Source of the DNA: Burkholderia cepacia
Lineage (GTDB): Bacteria; Pseudomonadota; Gammaproteobacteria; Burkholderiales; Burkholderiaceae
DNA length: 64,000 nt
Direction of reading: 5' to 3'
NCBI RefSeq assembly: GCF_001039005.1
Contig: NZ_LDWR01000004.1
Span: 62,001 to 126,000 of the forward strand
The notes under the pieces are model-generated. The model made no database searches. It saw nothing but the letters and a program-made list of their open reading frames with translations, and had not been told where the DNA came from. Within the stretch, counting starts at the first letter, position 1, and each line of letters begins with the position of its first letter. Of the stretch, positions 42,431-52,536 are shown in pieces. Made by a program: the position numbers and the translations under genes.

Positions 42431-44068
42431 TCAGCCCTGCCGCGCCGGCTGCGCGGCCAGGCTCCGCAGGTCGCGACTCACGCCCTCCATCACCGGCTCC
42501 CACGCGCCGAACGTCCGTTGCCGGTACAGCGTCGCGGTCGGATACCACGGGCTGTCGCGGCGCTCGAGCAGCCACGGCCAGTGCGGATTCACGTCGAGCA
42601 GCACCCAGGTGCGCGCGCCGAGCGCGCCCGACAGGTGCGCGACCGACGTGCACACGGTAATCACCAGATCCAGCGCGCCGATGAACGCGGCCGTATCGTC
42701 GAAGCTCGTCAGTTCCGCCGTCCAGTCCTCGATCGCGAAGCCGGCCGCGCGCGCCGCCGCGACATCCGCGTGCGCGCCTGGCTGCAGCGAATGAAACGCG
42801 ACGCCGTCGATCCCGCGGAACGCATCGGCATAACGCTTGAGCCCGACGCGCCGGAACGGATTGCGCTGGTGGCCCGCACTACCCGTCCACACGAGCCCGA
42901 CCTTCAGCCGGCCGTCGCCCGCGAGCCGCGCGCGCCACGCATCGCGCGCGCGCGGATCGGCCCGCAGGTACGGCACCGACGATCCGAGCGTCTCGTTCTC
43001 CATGCCGAGCATCAGCGGCAGGCCGATCAGCGGCACTTCGTAATCGAATGCGGGCAGCACGTCGACACCGCCGCCCGCGCCGAACGCGTCCGCATGCGCA
43101 CCGAGGCTGCGCTGCATCAGCGTGCCCACTTGCGGGAACGTATTCCACACGAGCCGGCCGCCCTCGCGATGCACGCGCTCGGCGAGCGGCGCGACGAAGC
43201 GGCTGAACTGCAGCACGTCGCCGAGCCCCTGCTCGCCCCACACGAGCAGCGTCTTGCCCGCGAGCGGCTCGCCCTGCCAGCGCGGGCCCGGCAGTACCGG
43301 CCGGCGGCCGCGCAGCTCGCCCGCGCCGTCCCAGCGCGCCTCGTGGCCGCGCCAGCCGGCCGCGTAATTGCCGCGCACGAGCTGGATGATCGCGAGGTTG
43401 AAACGGAACGACGCGTCGTCGGGCGCCAGCTCGCACGCGCGCGCCGCGAAACGCTCGGCATCGTCCCAGCGCTGCGCCTCCTTCATCGCCATCGCGACGT
43501 TGTTCATCGCGAGCCCGTTGTCGGGCGCGAGGTCCGCGAGCCGCGCGGCGCACGCGAGCGCGCCGTCCAGGTCGTGCGTCGCGATCCGCGCGACGACGAG
43601 GTTGATCCACGCCTGCACGTCGCGCGGATCGGCAATCACGGCCGCGTCGAGCAGCGCGATCTCCTCCGCGCGGTCGCCGCCCGACAGCCGCAGCGCGATC
43701 GCGAGGTTGTTGCGCAGCGACGGCCAGCCGGCATCGACCGCAAGCGCGGCGCGGTACGGCGCGATGGCGTCCGCGTGACGGCCGGCCATCTGCAGCGCGT
43801 AGCCGTGATTGAAGTGCGCGGCGGCACCCGGCTGCACGCGCGCCGCGCATTCGGCGAGCGCGAGCGCGTCGGCCACGCGCTGCCGCGCGACGAGCGCCAC
43901 CGTGAGTTGCGCGAGCGCATCGGCGTCGACCGCATGCAGATGGGCGGCGGCGGCGAGCCACAGATCGTGCGCGGCGCGCTCGCCGCGCGCCTGCGCATCG
44001 GCGGCCTGCCCGAGCAGCGCAAGCAATGGCGGAAGCAGCGGAATGAGGATGTCGGTCGAGTCGTCCAT
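42431..44068 (-). CDS. TPR-repeat glycosyltransferase-like protein (GT9-like C-terminal domain)
   Basis: A 545-residue protein. About residues 70-250 are tetratricopeptide repeats (e.g. AAHFNHGYALQMAGRHADAIAPYRAALAVDAGW). The C-terminal half resembles the heptosyltransferase-like GT9 fold: LLVWGEQGLGDVLQFSRFVAPLAERV and KVGLVWTGSAGHQRNP, with TVCTSVAHLSGALG near the end. Such TPR-GT proteins are thought to glycosylate surface polymers or proteins; the acceptor is unknown. It stands alone between converging lnt and divergent glyQ. Confidence 0.88.
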   Translation of the reverse strand: MDDSTDILIPLLPPLLALLGQAADAQARGERAAHDLWLAAAAHLHAVDADALAQLTVALVARQRVADALALAECAARVQPGAAAHFNHGYALQMAGRHADAIAPYRAALAVDAGWPSLRNNLAIALRLSGGDRAEEIALLDAAVIADPRDVQAWINLVVARIATHDLDGALACAARLADLAPDNGLAMNNVAMAMKEAQRWDDAERFAARACELAPDDASFRFNLAIIQLVRGNYAAGWRGHEARWDGAGELRGRRPVLPGPRWQGEPLAGKTLLVWGEQGLGDVLQFSRFVAPLAERVHREGGRLVWNTFPQVGTLMQRSLGAHADAFGAGGGVDVLPAFDYEVPLIGLPLMLGMENETLGSSVPYLRADPRARDAWRARLAGDGRLKVGLVWTGSAGHQRNPFRRVGLKRYADAFRGIDGVAFHSLQPGAHADVAAARAAGFAIEDWTAELTSFDDTAAFIGALDLVITVCTSVAHLSGALGARTWVLLDVNPHWPWLLERRDSPWYPTATLYRQRTFGAWEPVMEGVSRDLRSLAAQPARQG

Positions 44069-44331
44069 GCAATCGGGATCGGCAAGCGGTGGCGCGGCAC
44101 GCGTCGCGCGCCGCAATACGCGCATCTTACCGCCCGCACGGAGCGGCGCGGAACCTGCGGCCCGAACAGGCGCGACGGGGCCTTCTGCCGCGTTCCGGCC
44201 GCATCCGGTCGCCGATCCGGTAAAATTACGCGTTTCAGCACACTAACAAGCCGCGCCGCCGCGCGAGCCGACCCTCCGGGCCCGCCCGGAGCGCCGCCCG
44301 CAACGGAGCGCCAGCGCCACGAAGGCTCTTC

Positions 44332-45336
44332 ATGCTTACGTTTCAGCAAATCATCCTGACGCTGCAGTCCTACTGGGACAAGCAGGGTTGCGCTCTGCTC
44401 CAGCCCATCGACATGGAAGTCGGCGCGGGCACGTCGCACGTCCACACGTTCCTGCGCGCGGTCGGCCCCGAGCCGTGGCGCGCCGCCTACGTGCAGCCGT
44501 CGCGCCGCCCGAAGGACGGCCGCTACGGCGAGAACCCGAACCGCCTGCAGCACTACTACCAGTACCAGGTCGTGCTCAAGCCGGCGCCGGAGAACATCCT
44601 CGACCTGTACCTCGGCTCGCTCGAAGCGCTCGGCTTCGACCTGAAGCAGAACGACGTGCGCTTCGTCGAGGACGACTGGGAAAACCCGACGCTCGGCGCA
44701 TGGGGCCTCGGCTGGGAAGTGTGGCTCAACGGGATGGAAGTCACGCAGTTCACGTATTTCCAGGAGGTCGGCGGCCTCGAATGCAAGCCCGTGCTCGGCG
44801 AAATCACGTACGGCCTCGAGCGCCTCGCGATGTACCTGCAGAAGGTCGAGAACGTGTACGACCTCGTGTGGACCGAGTGGGAAGAGCAAGGCCCGAACGG
44901 CCCCGAGCTGCGCCGCCTGTCGTATGGCGACGTGTACCACCAGAACGAAGTCGAGCAGTCGACCTACAACTTCGAGCACGCGAACGTCGATCTGCTGTTC
45001 ACGTTCTTCAACAGCTACGAAGCCGAAGCGAAGCGGATGATCGACGCGCAGCTCGCGCTGCCCGCGTACGAACTCGTGCTGAAGGCCGGCCACACGTTCA
45101 ACCTGCTCGATGCGCGCGGCGCGATCTCGGTGACCGAGCGCGCGGCATACATCGGCCGCATCCGCGCGCTGTCGCGTCTCGTCGCACAGGCTTATTACGA
45201 CTCGCGCGAGAAGCTCGGCTTCCCGATGCTCGGCAACCCGCCGGGCGTGCCGGGCCTCACCACCGACGCCCAGGAAGCCGCGCAACCGGCATGGGCGCCG
45301 CCGCTCAAGGTCGAACGCAAGATCGATCAGGACTGA
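44332..45336 (+). CDS. glyQ: Glycine-tRNA ligase alpha subunit
   Basis: A 334-residue alpha subunit of the bacterial alpha2-beta2 glycyl-tRNA synthetase, carrying the class-II catalytic core. It begins [42 protein letters not shown] (continuous family match) and has [38 protein letters not shown]-like -10 box lies near 44221-44226. glyS starts 22 bases downstream. The C-terminus carries a short species-specific Ala/Pro tail. Confidence 0.98.
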   Translation: MLTFQQIILTLQSYWDKQGCALLQPIDMEVGAGTSHVHTFLRAVGPEPWRAAYVQPSRRPKDGRYGENPNRLQHYYQYQVVLKPAPENILDLYLGSLEALGFDLKQNDVRFVEDDWENPTLGAWGLGWEVWLNGMEVTQFTYFQEVGGLECKPVLGEITYGLERLAMYLQKVENVYDLVWTEWEEQGPNGPELRRLSYGDVYHQNEVEQSTYNFEHANVDLLFTFFNSYEAEAKRMIDAQLALPAYELVLKAGHTFNLLDARGAISVTERAAYIGRIRALSRLVAQAYYDSREKLGFPMLGNPPGVPGLTTDAQEAAQPAWAPPLKVERKIDQD

Positions 45337-45358
45337 CGAGACGAGATTTATTCCAAAC

Positions 45359-47458
45359 ATGACGCACAATCATCCCGCCCCCCTGCTCGTCGAACTGCTG
45401 ACCGAAGAGCTGCCGCCGAAGGCCCTCGCGCGCCTCGGCGACGCATTCGCCGAAGGTCTCGCGCAACGCCTCGCGGCGCGCGACCTCGTCGAAGGCGAAC
45501 TCGTGTTCGAACGCTACGCCACGCCGCGCCGCCTCGCCGTCGTCGTGCAGAACGTGCGCGCCGTCGCGCCGGACAAGCAGGTCCGCGAAAAGGTCCTGCC
45601 CGTGTCGGTCGCGCTCGACGCGGAAGGCAAGCCGACGGCCCCGCTCGCGAAGAAGCTCGCGGCGCTCGGCCACCCGAACCTGTCGATCGCCGATCTCGAG
45701 CGCGCGCAGGACGGCAAGGCCGAAGCGTTCTTCGTCAACTATTCGGCAGCCGGCGCGACGCTCGCCGACGGCCTGCAGGCCGCGCTCGACGAAACGCTCG
45801 CGAAGCTGCCGATCCCGAAGTTCATGACCTACCAGCGCCCGGACGGCTCCGACGTGAAGTTCGTGCGCCCCGTGCATCGCCTGACGGTGCTGCATGACGA
45901 TCGCGTCGTGCCCGTCACCGCATTCGGCATCGACGCCGGCGACACCACGCTCGGCCATCGCTTCCTGTCCGACGGCCTCGTCGCGATCCAGCACGCAAGC
46001 GCGTATGCCGACACGCTGCGCGACAAGGGCCGCGTGATCGCGCACTTCGTCGACCGCCGCGAAACGATCCGCACGCAACTGAACGAACACGCGAACGGCG
46101 ACACGGTCGTGATGCCCGAATCGCTGCTCGACGAAGTGACGTCGCTGGTCGAATGGCCGGTCGTCTACCCGTGCCGCTTCGAGGACGAATTCCTGCAGGT
46201 TCCGCAGGAATGCCTGATCCTCACGATGCAGACGAACCAGAAGTATTTCGCGCTGACCGACGTCGAAGGCAAGCTGCGCTCGCGCTTCCTGATCGTGTCG
46301 AACATCGCGACCAAGACGCCGGGCGAGATCATCGAAGGCAACGAGCGCGTCGTGCGCCCGCGCCTCGCCGATGCGAAGTTCTTCTTCGAGCAGGACAAGA
46401 AGAAGCCGCTCGCCGACCGCGTGCCGCAGCTCGCGAACGTCGTGTATCACAACAAGCTCGGTTCGGCGCTCGCGCGCGTCGAGCGCCTCGAGGCGCTGGC
46501 CGGCGAGATCGCGCCCGCGATCGGCGCCGACGCCGCGCACGCGCAGCGTGCCGCGCGCCTGGCGAAGGCCGACCTGCTGACCGACATGGTCGGCGAGTTC
46601 CCGGAACTGCAGGGCACGATGGGCACGTACTACGCGCGCCACGACGGCGAAGCCGACGACGTCGCCCTCGCATGCGCCGAGCATTACCAGCCGCGCTTCT
46701 CCGGCGACACGCTGCCGACCACGCCCGTGTCGACCGCCGTCGCGCTCGCCGACAAGCTCGAGACGATCGTCGGCATCTGGGGCATCGGCCTCGCGCCGAC
46801 CGGCGAGAAGGATCCGTTCGCACTGCGCCGTCACGCGCTCGGCGTGCTGCGCCTGCTGCTCGAGAAGCAGCTGCCGCTCGATCTCGTGTCGCTGCTGCGC
46901 ACGACCCATGCGCGCTTCGAAGGCGTGCCGGGCGTGGCCGAATCGACCGACGCCATCTTCGCGTTCTTCATCGATCGCCTGCGCGGCCTGCTGCGCGAGC
47001 GCGGCTATTCGGCCGGCGAAGTCGACGCGGTGCTGAGCCTGAACCCGACGCGCGTCGACGATCTCGTCGCGCGTCTCGACGCGGTGCGCGAGTTCACGCG
47101 CCTCGCGGAAGCCGAAGCGCTCGCGGCCGCGAACAAGCGGATCTCGAACATCCTGAAGAAATCGGAAGGCGGCGCGACCGGCACGGTGCAGCCGGCGCTG
47201 CTCGTCGAAGCCGCAGAGAAGGCGCTGCACGAACAACTCACGGCCGTGACGCCGCACGTGCAGTCGCAGCTCGAGGCGCGTGCGTACACGGGCGCGCTGT
47301 CGGCGCTCGCCGCGCTGCGCGTGCCGGTCGACACGTTCTTCAACGACGTGATGGTCAACGCGGAGGATCCCGCGCTGCGAGCGAACCGTCTCGCACTGCT
47401 GTCCGCGCTGCACCAGCAGATGAACTGCGTCGCCGACATCTCGAAGCTCGCCGCATAA
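45359..47458 (+). CDS. glyS: Glycine-tRNA ligase beta subunit
   Basis: A 699-residue beta subunit, which binds tRNA-Gly. The N-terminus [15 protein letters not shown], the central [19 protein letters not shown] and the DALR-type anticodon domain near the C-terminus ([37 protein letters not shown]) are typical. It follows glyQ by 22 bases and precedes gmhB by ten. Confidence 0.98.
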   Translation: MTHNHPAPLLVELLTEELPPKALARLGDAFAEGLAQRLAARDLVEGELVFERYATPRRLAVVVQNVRAVAPDKQVREKVLPVSVALDAEGKPTAPLAKKLAALGHPNLSIADLERAQDGKAEAFFVNYSAAGATLADGLQAALDETLAKLPIPKFMTYQRPDGSDVKFVRPVHRLTVLHDDRVVPVTAFGIDAGDTTLGHRFLSDGLVAIQHASAYADTLRDKGRVIAHFVDRRETIRTQLNEHANGDTVVMPESLLDEVTSLVEWPVVYPCRFEDEFLQVPQECLILTMQTNQKYFALTDVEGKLRSRFLIVSNIATKTPGEIIEGNERVVRPRLADAKFFFEQDKKKPLADRVPQLANVVYHNKLGSALARVERLEALAGEIAPAIGADAAHAQRAARLAKADLLTDMVGEFPELQGTMGTYYARHDGEADDVALACAEHYQPRFSGDTLPTTPVSTAVALADKLETIVGIWGIGLAPTGEKDPFALRRHALGVLRLLLEKQLPLDLVSLLRTTHARFEGVPGVAESTDAIFAFFIDRLRGLLRERGYSAGEVDAVLSLNPTRVDDLVARLDAVREFTRLAEAEALAAANKRISNILKKSEGGATGTVQPALLVEAAEKALHEQLTAVTPHVQSQLEARAYTGALSALAALRVPVDTFFNDVMVNAEDPALRANRLALLSALHQQMNCVADISKLAA

Positions 47459-47468
47459 GGGCCGCACG

Positions 47469-48032
47469 ATGCCGACCAGCCCCAACCGAAAGCTCGTCGT
47501 CCTCGACCGGGACGGCGTGATCAACGTCGATTCGGATGCGTTCATCAAGACGCCCGACGAATGGATCGCGCTGCCCGGCAGCCTCGAGGCGATCGCCCGG
47601 CTCAACCACGCAGGCTATCGCGTGGTCGTCGCGACCAACCAGTCCGGCATCGGTCGCGGGCTGTTCGACATGGCCACGCTCAACGAGATGCACCTGAAGA
47701 TGCATCGCGCGGCGGCCGCGGTCGGCGCGCGCATCGACGCGGTGTTCTTCTGCCCGCATACGGCCGAGGATCACTGCGACTGCCGCAAGCCGAATCCCGG
47801 CATGATGCAGATGATCACCGAACGCTTCGAGATCGATCCCGATCACACGCCGGTCGTCGGCGATTCGCTGCGCGACCTGCAGGCCGGCGTCGCGGTCGGC
47901 TTCCAGCCGCACCTCGTGCTGACCGGCAAGGGCAAGAAAACGCTCGCCGCGGGCAATTTGCCGTCCGGCACGAAGGTCCACGACGACCTGCGCGCGTTCG
48001 CGCTCGATTTCCTTTCACACGAACACGAGTGA
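47469..48032 (+). CDS. gmhB: D-glycero-beta-D-manno-heptose 1,7-bisphosphate 7-phosphatase
   Basis: A 187-residue HAD phosphatase. Motif I is LDRDGVIN (D13, D15), motif II is ATNQSGIGRG, motif III is the Lys in CRKPNPGM and motif IV is VVGDSLRDLQAG. The zinc loop CPHTAEDHCDCRKP confirms GmhB, which removes the 7-phosphate in ADP-heptose synthesis for lipopolysaccharide. It is cotranscribed with glyQS and the following acyltransferase. Confidence 0.95.
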   Translation: MPTSPNRKLVVLDRDGVINVDSDAFIKTPDEWIALPGSLEAIARLNHAGYRVVVATNQSGIGRGLFDMATLNEMHLKMHRAAAAVGARIDAVFFCPHTAEDHCDCRKPNPGMMQMITERFEIDPDHTPVVGDSLRDLQAGVAVGFQPHLVLTGKGKKTLAAGNLPSGTKVHDDLRAFALDFLSHEHE

Positions 48033-48075
48033 TGCAGCCGCCGCGCGCATCCTCCCTAACGCCAGACCCACGCCG

Positions 48076-48840
48076 ATGCGCTTCGTCCGCTCCCTGCTGC
48101 TCCTGATTTACTTCATCCTGTACACGGTGCCGTACGCCACCGCGTGCTTCATCGCGTTCCCGTTCATGCGCCCCGACGCGCGCTACTGGATGGCGGCCGG
48201 CTGGTGCAAATCGACGCTGTGGGTCGTGCGCTGGCTGAACGGCATCCGCTACCGGATCGAAGGGATGGACAACCTGCCCGACGGCCCGGCCGTGCTGCTG
48301 TCGAAGCATCAGTCCGCGTGGGAAACGCTCGCGTTTCCAGCGCTGATGCCGAAGCCGCTCTGCTACGTGTTCAAGCGCGAGCTGCTGTACGTGCCGTTCT
48401 TCGGCTGGGCGCTCGGGATGCTGCACATGGTCAACATCAACCGCAAGGAAGGCAAGAACGCGTTCACCTCGGTGATCCGCCAGGGCAAGAAGCGCCTGTC
48501 GGAAGGCGCGTGGATGATCATGTTCCCCGAAGGCACGCGCACGCCGGTCGGCAAGCAGGGCAAGTACAAGACGGGCGGCGCACGCTTCGCGATCGAAACC
48601 GGCACGCCCGTCGTGCCGATCGCACACAATGCAGGACGGGTGTGGCCGCGCAACTCGTTCACGAAATTCCCGGGTGTCGTCACCGTGTCGATCGGCAAAC
48701 CGATCCCCGTCGAGGGGCTGACGCCCGATGCATTGAACTCGCAGGTCGAAGCATGGATCGAAGCGGAAATGCGCCGCATCGATCCCGACTCCTATCGCCA
48801 GGCGGGCAATGCAGGCACGCGCGATGCCGCGCGCGTCTGA
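48076..48840 (+). CDS. Lysophospholipid (1-acylglycerol-3-phosphate) acyltransferase, PlsC-like
   Basis: A 254-residue inner-membrane enzyme with an N-terminal membrane segment. The acyltransferase boxes are present: KHQSAWETL near residue 77 (HX4E, where most members have HX4D) and FPEGTRTPVG near 156. It transfers an acyl chain to lysophosphatidic acid or a related lipid; the HX4E form also occurs in lysophospholipid acyltransferases, so the exact acceptor is open. It is the fourth gene of the glyQS-gmhB operon. Confidence 0.9.
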   Translation: MRFVRSLLLLIYFILYTVPYATACFIAFPFMRPDARYWMAAGWCKSTLWVVRWLNGIRYRIEGMDNLPDGPAVLLSKHQSAWETLAFPALMPKPLCYVFKRELLYVPFFGWALGMLHMVNINRKEGKNAFTSVIRQGKKRLSEGAWMIMFPEGTRTPVGKQGKYKTGGARFAIETGTPVVPIAHNAGRVWPRNSFTKFPGVVTVSIGKPIPVEGLTPDALNSQVEAWIEAEMRRIDPDSYRQAGNAGTRDAARV

Positions 48841-48886
48841 ATCCCCCGGATTGCAGCCGTTGCATACGACAACAAGAAGCGAACTG

Positions 48887-49774
48887 ATGAAACAGCGTCC
48901 GCGGCCACGGCCTGCCGTCGTGGCCCTCGATCATCGCCAGATGGATCTGCCGCTCTTCGACGGGCCGGCCGCCGCACCGTCGGCGCCCGCCAAACCGCCG
49001 GCGCCCCCCGAAGCGGCGCCCGCAGCGCCTCTCGATCCGGGCCCGGCACCCGATCGCTCGCGCGTGCGCACGTTCGCCCTCGACAGCCGCGTGCTCGAAT
49101 ACCGCCTGAAGCGCTCGGCGCGCCGCACGATCGGCTTCACGATCGACGGCAGCGGGCTGTCGATCACCGCACCGCGCTGGGTCACGCTCGCCGACATCGA
49201 AGCCGCGATCTCCGAGAAACAGCGCTGGATCTTCGCGAAGCTCGCCGAGTGGAAGACACGCACCGAGCAGCGCGCGCTGCCGCAGATCGACTGGCGCGAC
49301 GGCGCAGAGCTTCCGTATCTCGGCAAGACGGTGACGATCGCGCTCGGCGCGGGCGCCGTCGCGTTCGATGCCGACGCGTTGCGGCTCTCGCTGCCGCTGC
49401 CCGTGCAGGCCGACATGCAGCAGATCAAGGATCGCGTGCAGGGCTGGCTGCAGGGCGAGGCCAAGCGGATCTTCGGCGAACGCCTCGCGGTCTATGCGGA
49501 AATGCTCGGCGTCACGTATTCGATGTACGCGCTGTCGTCCGCCGCGACGCGCTGGGGCAGTTGCTCGAGCGACGGCAAGATCCGCCTGAACTGGCGGCTC
49601 ATCCATTTCCCGATGTCGATCATCGACTACGTCGTCGCGCACGAGCTGTCGCACCTGCGCGAGATGAACCACAGCCCGGCCTTCTGGCAGACCGTCGAAT
49701 CGATCTTCCCCGAGTTCCGCGAGGCACGTCACACGCTCAAGCATCATCCGCCCGAGCTGCTGCCGTCGTTGTAA
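48887..49774 (+). CDS. YgjP-like (M48/DUF45) zinc metallopeptidase
   Basis: A 295-residue protein. A Pro/Ala-rich N-terminal linker (residues 25-60) is followed by a YgjP/WLM-type domain. The zinc site is VAHELSHLREMNHSPAFW, with HExxH and a later His as third ligand; the preceding ATRWGSCSSDGKIRLNW is the other family signature. The role is unknown in most bacteria. The ATG at 48887 is chosen over an earlier frame that overlaps the previous gene. It ends the operon; a bidirectional terminator follows. Confidence 0.9.
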   Translation: MKQRPRPRPAVVALDHRQMDLPLFDGPAAAPSAPAKPPAPPEAAPAAPLDPGPAPDRSRVRTFALDSRVLEYRLKRSARRTIGFTIDGSGLSITAPRWVTLADIEAAISEKQRWIFAKLAEWKTRTEQRALPQIDWRDGAELPYLGKTVTIALGAGAVAFDADALRLSLPLPVQADMQQIKDRVQGWLQGEAKRIFGERLAVYAEMLGVTYSMYALSSAATRWGSCSSDGKIRLNWRLIHFPMSIIDYVVAHELSHLREMNHSPAFWQTVESIFPEFREARHTLKHHPPELLPSL

Positions 49775-49796
49775 CGTCCGCCGCCTTGCCGTAAAC

Positions 49797-49836
49797 GCGA
49801 ACGGGCGATGCGGGTCACCCCGCACCGCCCGTTCGC
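49797..49836. terminator. Bidirectional terminator between the YgjP-like gene and gloA
   Basis: GCGAACGGGCG (49797-49807) pairs with CGCCCGTTCGC (49826-49836), extended inward by TGCGGG / CCCGCA. A long GC-rich stem lies between converging genes; no U tract is obvious. Confidence 0.78.
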
Positions 49837-49881
49837 GCCACCGCCGCGCGCATCGCGCGCCGCGGTTCGTTCATCCAGCGC

Positions 49882-50271
49882 TCAGTGCGCCTTCTTCTGG
49901 ATGAACTCGATCTTGTAGCCGTCCGGATCCTCGACGAACGCGATCACGGTCGTGCCGTGCTTCATCGGGCCCGCTTCGCGCGTGACCTTGCCGCCTTGCG
50001 CCTTGATCTTCTCGCACGCCGCGTAGGCATCTTCCACCGCCACCGCCAGGTGGCCGAAGCCGTTGCCGAGATCGTAGGACGGCGTGTCCCAGTTGTGGGT
50101 GAGCTCGATCACGGTGCCCGTGCTTTCGTCTTCGTAGCCGACGAACGCGAGCGTGAACTTGCCTTCCGGATAATCCTCGCGACGCAGCAGCTTCATGCCG
50201 AGCAATTCGGTGTAGAACTTGATCGAGCGGTCGAGATCGCCGACTCGCAGCATCGTATGCAGCAAACGCAT
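49882..50271 (-). CDS. gloA: Lactoylglutathione lyase (glyoxalase I)
   Basis: A 129-residue enzyme that turns the methylglyoxal-glutathione adduct into S-lactoylglutathione. The four metal ligands of bacterial nickel-type GloA are in place: H5 (MRLLH), E56 (VIELTHN), H74 (GFGHLAV) and E122 (YKIEFI). AGGAGTACAAGAC before the ATG decides the start. It is divergent from the DMT transporter gene across 345 bases. Confidence 0.97.
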   Translation of the reverse strand: MRLLHTMLRVGDLDRSIKFYTELLGMKLLRREDYPEGKFTLAFVGYEDESTGTVIELTHNWDTPSYDLGNGFGHLAVAVEDAYAACEKIKAQGGKVTREAGPMKHGTTVIAFVEDPDGYKIEFIQKKAH

Positions 50272-50616
50272 GTCTTGTACTCCTGTGGGGGCCTTTCCAG
50301 AACCGGAAACTCTACCAGAGACGGGTGAACTTCGCCGGGGACGCCCGGCCGGCAGTGACCGACACGGCGCATCGGTTCGATATACGCGAGCGCGATCGCC
50401 GCAGCGACAAACAGCACAACCTGGCTCACCCCTCCTCCCCCGCCGATCGGGTAACATCCCTCCACTTCGCACCAAAAGCGGGCATACGGCCCGCGCCTCG
50501 AACGCGACCACCTTCCCATTCAGCCACACTGCCGTGCGAAACCGCCCCTTCGAGCGCGCCGGGCGCGCCGCCCACCCGACCTCGCGGCCGCCGTGCCGGA
50601 CCGGCGAGGCGCGCCG
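50272..50616. other. 345-bp divergent intergenic region
   Basis: Between gloA and the DMT transporter. It probably carries both promoters; no hexamer pair stands out. I see no RNA gene or repeat. Confidence 0.5.
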
Positions 50617-51552
50617 ATGACCGCACTCGCCGCCGCCCCCGTGCGCCGCGCGCTCGACACGCGCGCCGTCGGCCTGATGCTGCTGCTATGCGCGATCTGG
50701 GGCTTCCAGCAGGTCGCGATCAAGAGCACCAACGCCGCGATCGCGCCGATGTTCCAGGCCGGGCTGCGCTCGGTGATCGCCGCGATGCTGCTGTGGGGCT
50801 GGACCCGCGCGCGCGGCACGCCGCTGTTCCAGGCAGACGGCACGTTCCGCGCGGGCCTCGCGGCCGGTACGCTGTTCGCCGGCGAATTCGTCTGTGTGTT
50901 CTTCGGGCTGACGCTGACGAGCGCGTCGCACATGGCGATCTTCCTGTACACGGCACCGTGCTTCACCGCGCTCGGGCTGCACCTGTTCGCGCCGGGCGAA
51001 CGGCTGCAGCGCACGCAGTGGGTCGGCGTCGGCCTCGCGTTCGCCGGCATCGCGCTCGCGTTCGCGGACGGCTTCCTGAAGCCGCGCGCGCCCGGCGCAT
51101 CCGTGCTGGCGGGGCTGGCCGGCGACGCGCTCGGCATTCTCGGCGGCGCGATGTGGGCCGCGACGACGGTCGTCGTCCGCTCGACGGCGCTCGCGCGGGC
51201 AAGCGCGAGCAAGACGCTGTTCTACCAGCTCGCGGTATCCGCCGTCGTGCTGGTCGCGCTCGCCGCGCTGTTCGGCCAGGTATCGTTCGCGCACGTCACG
51301 CCGGTCGCGGTGGCGAGCCTCGCGTACCAGTCGGTGATCGTCGCGTTCGTCAGCTACCTGTCGTGGTTCTGGCTGCTGACGCGCTACAGCGCGTCGCGGC
51401 TGTCCGTGTTCACGTTCCTGTCGCCGCTGTTCGGCGTCGCATTCGGCGTGTTGCTGCTCGGCGAATCGGTCGGCTGGCGCTTCATGTCCGCGGCCGCGCT
51501 CGTGCTGACCGGCATCGCGCTCGTCAACGCGCCGCCGCGCAAGCGGGCGTGA
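50617..51552 (+). CDS. EamA/DMT-family transporter
   Basis: A 311-residue protein with ten predicted membrane helices in two EamA halves, the layout of the drug/metabolite transporter family. [18 protein letters not shown] opens the first half and [21 protein letters not shown] the second. It probably exports a small metabolite or amino acid; the substrate is not readable. GCGAGGCG precedes the ATG at 50617; a GTG 24 bases upstream is possible. Confidence 0.9.
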   Translation: MTALAAAPVRRALDTRAVGLMLLLCAIWGFQQVAIKSTNAAIAPMFQAGLRSVIAAMLLWGWTRARGTPLFQADGTFRAGLAAGTLFAGEFVCVFFGLTLTSASHMAIFLYTAPCFTALGLHLFAPGERLQRTQWVGVGLAFAGIALAFADGFLKPRAPGASVLAGLAGDALGILGGAMWAATTVVVRSTALARASASKTLFYQLAVSAVVLVALAALFGQVSFAHVTPVAVASLAYQSVIVAFVSYLSWFWLLTRYSASRLSVFTFLSPLFGVAFGVLLLGESVGWRFMSAAALVLTGIALVNAPPRKRA

Positions 51553-51598
51553 CGGCGGGCGCCGGTCGACCCCGGCGTGCGAAAGGCACGCACGCATT

Positions 51599-51626
51599 AA
51601 AAAAGGCTGCCCCGTCGGGCAGCCTT
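51599..51626 (-). terminator. Intrinsic terminator of the lptD-surA-pdxA-rsmA operon
   Basis: On the minus strand AAGGCTGCCC and GGGCAGCCTT form a 10-bp stem with a 4-base loop, followed by TTTT. It lies 34 bases after the rsmA stop. Confidence 0.9.
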
Positions 51627-51660
51627 GTCGAACCCTCCGCTCCGGCTCGGGCGACGTGCG

Positions 51661-52488
51661 TTACCCGGCCTTGCGCACCGCCGCGAGCGCCTGCGCAACG
51701 CCGACGTATTCGGCCACGCTCACGTCCTCCGCACGGCGCGCGAGATCGAAGCCGAGCGCATCGAAATCGATCGTCTCGCGGTAGTCGCCGAGCGTATTGC
51801 GCAGCATCTTGCGACGCTGCGAAAACGCGGCGGTGACGATTTCGCCAAGCAGCACGGGATCGACGTCCGGCAGCTCGTGCGGCTCGTACGGAATCATCCG
51901 GACGATCGCCGAATCGACCTTCGGCGGCGGCTGGAACGATTCCGGCGGCACGTCGAGCATCTTTTCCATCACGTAGCGGTACTGCAGCATCACCGACAGC
52001 CGCGAGAACGCCTTCGTGCCCGGCTCCGCGACCATCCGTTCGACGACTTCGTTCTGCAGCATGAAATGCTGGTCGATGACCGCATCGGCGAACGTCATCA
52101 GGTGAAACAGCAACGGACTGGAAATGTTGTACGGCAGGTTGCCGACGATCCGCAGCGACGGCTTGTCGCCGGGCGCCGCGAGCGACCGGAAGTCGAACGC
52201 GAGCGCGTCGCCCGCGTGCAGCTCGAGCAGCGCGCCGAAGCGCTGTTGCAGGCGTCCGATCAAATCGCGGTCGAGCTCGACCGCATGCAGCGGCGCCTCG
52301 GGCGTCGCGAGACGCTCGATCAGCGGCCCGGTCAGCGCGCCGAGCCCGGGGCCGATCTCGACCATGCGCTGGCCGCGCGCGGGGCCGATCGTCGACACGA
52401 TCGAGTCGATCACGCCGTGATCGACGAGGAAGTTCTGCCCGAAGCGCTTGCGCGCGAAGTGGCCTTGATGCTGTCTGCTGTTCGACAT
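51661..52488 (-). CDS. rsmA: 16S rRNA A1518/A1519 dimethyltransferase
   Basis: A 275-residue SAM-dependent methyltransferase (KsgA) acting late in 30S maturation. It has the [12 protein letters not shown] entry motif, SAM motif [11 protein letters not shown] and catalytic NLPYNIS. It is the last gene of the operon lptD-surA-pdxA-rsmA, 48 bases after pdxA, and is followed by a strong terminator. Confidence 0.97.
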   Translation of the reverse strand: MSNSRQHQGHFARKRFGQNFLVDHGVIDSIVSTIGPARGQRMVEIGPGLGALTGPLIERLATPEAPLHAVELDRDLIGRLQQRFGALLELHAGDALAFDFRSLAAPGDKPSLRIVGNLPYNISSPLLFHLMTFADAVIDQHFMLQNEVVERMVAEPGTKAFSRLSVMLQYRYVMEKMLDVPPESFQPPPKVDSAIVRMIPYEPHELPDVDPVLLGEIVTAAFSQRRKMLRNTLGDYRETIDFDALGFDLARRAEDVSVAEYVGVAQALAAVRKAG

Positions 52489-52536
52489 CGACTGAGTAAA
52501 ACGAAAAATACGACGAATGGGTGAGGTCAGGCCGCG

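Noticed and set aside
45305-47605. A 766-codon minus-strand frame opposite glyS
   Set aside because: Shadow of glyS; no start signal or domain.
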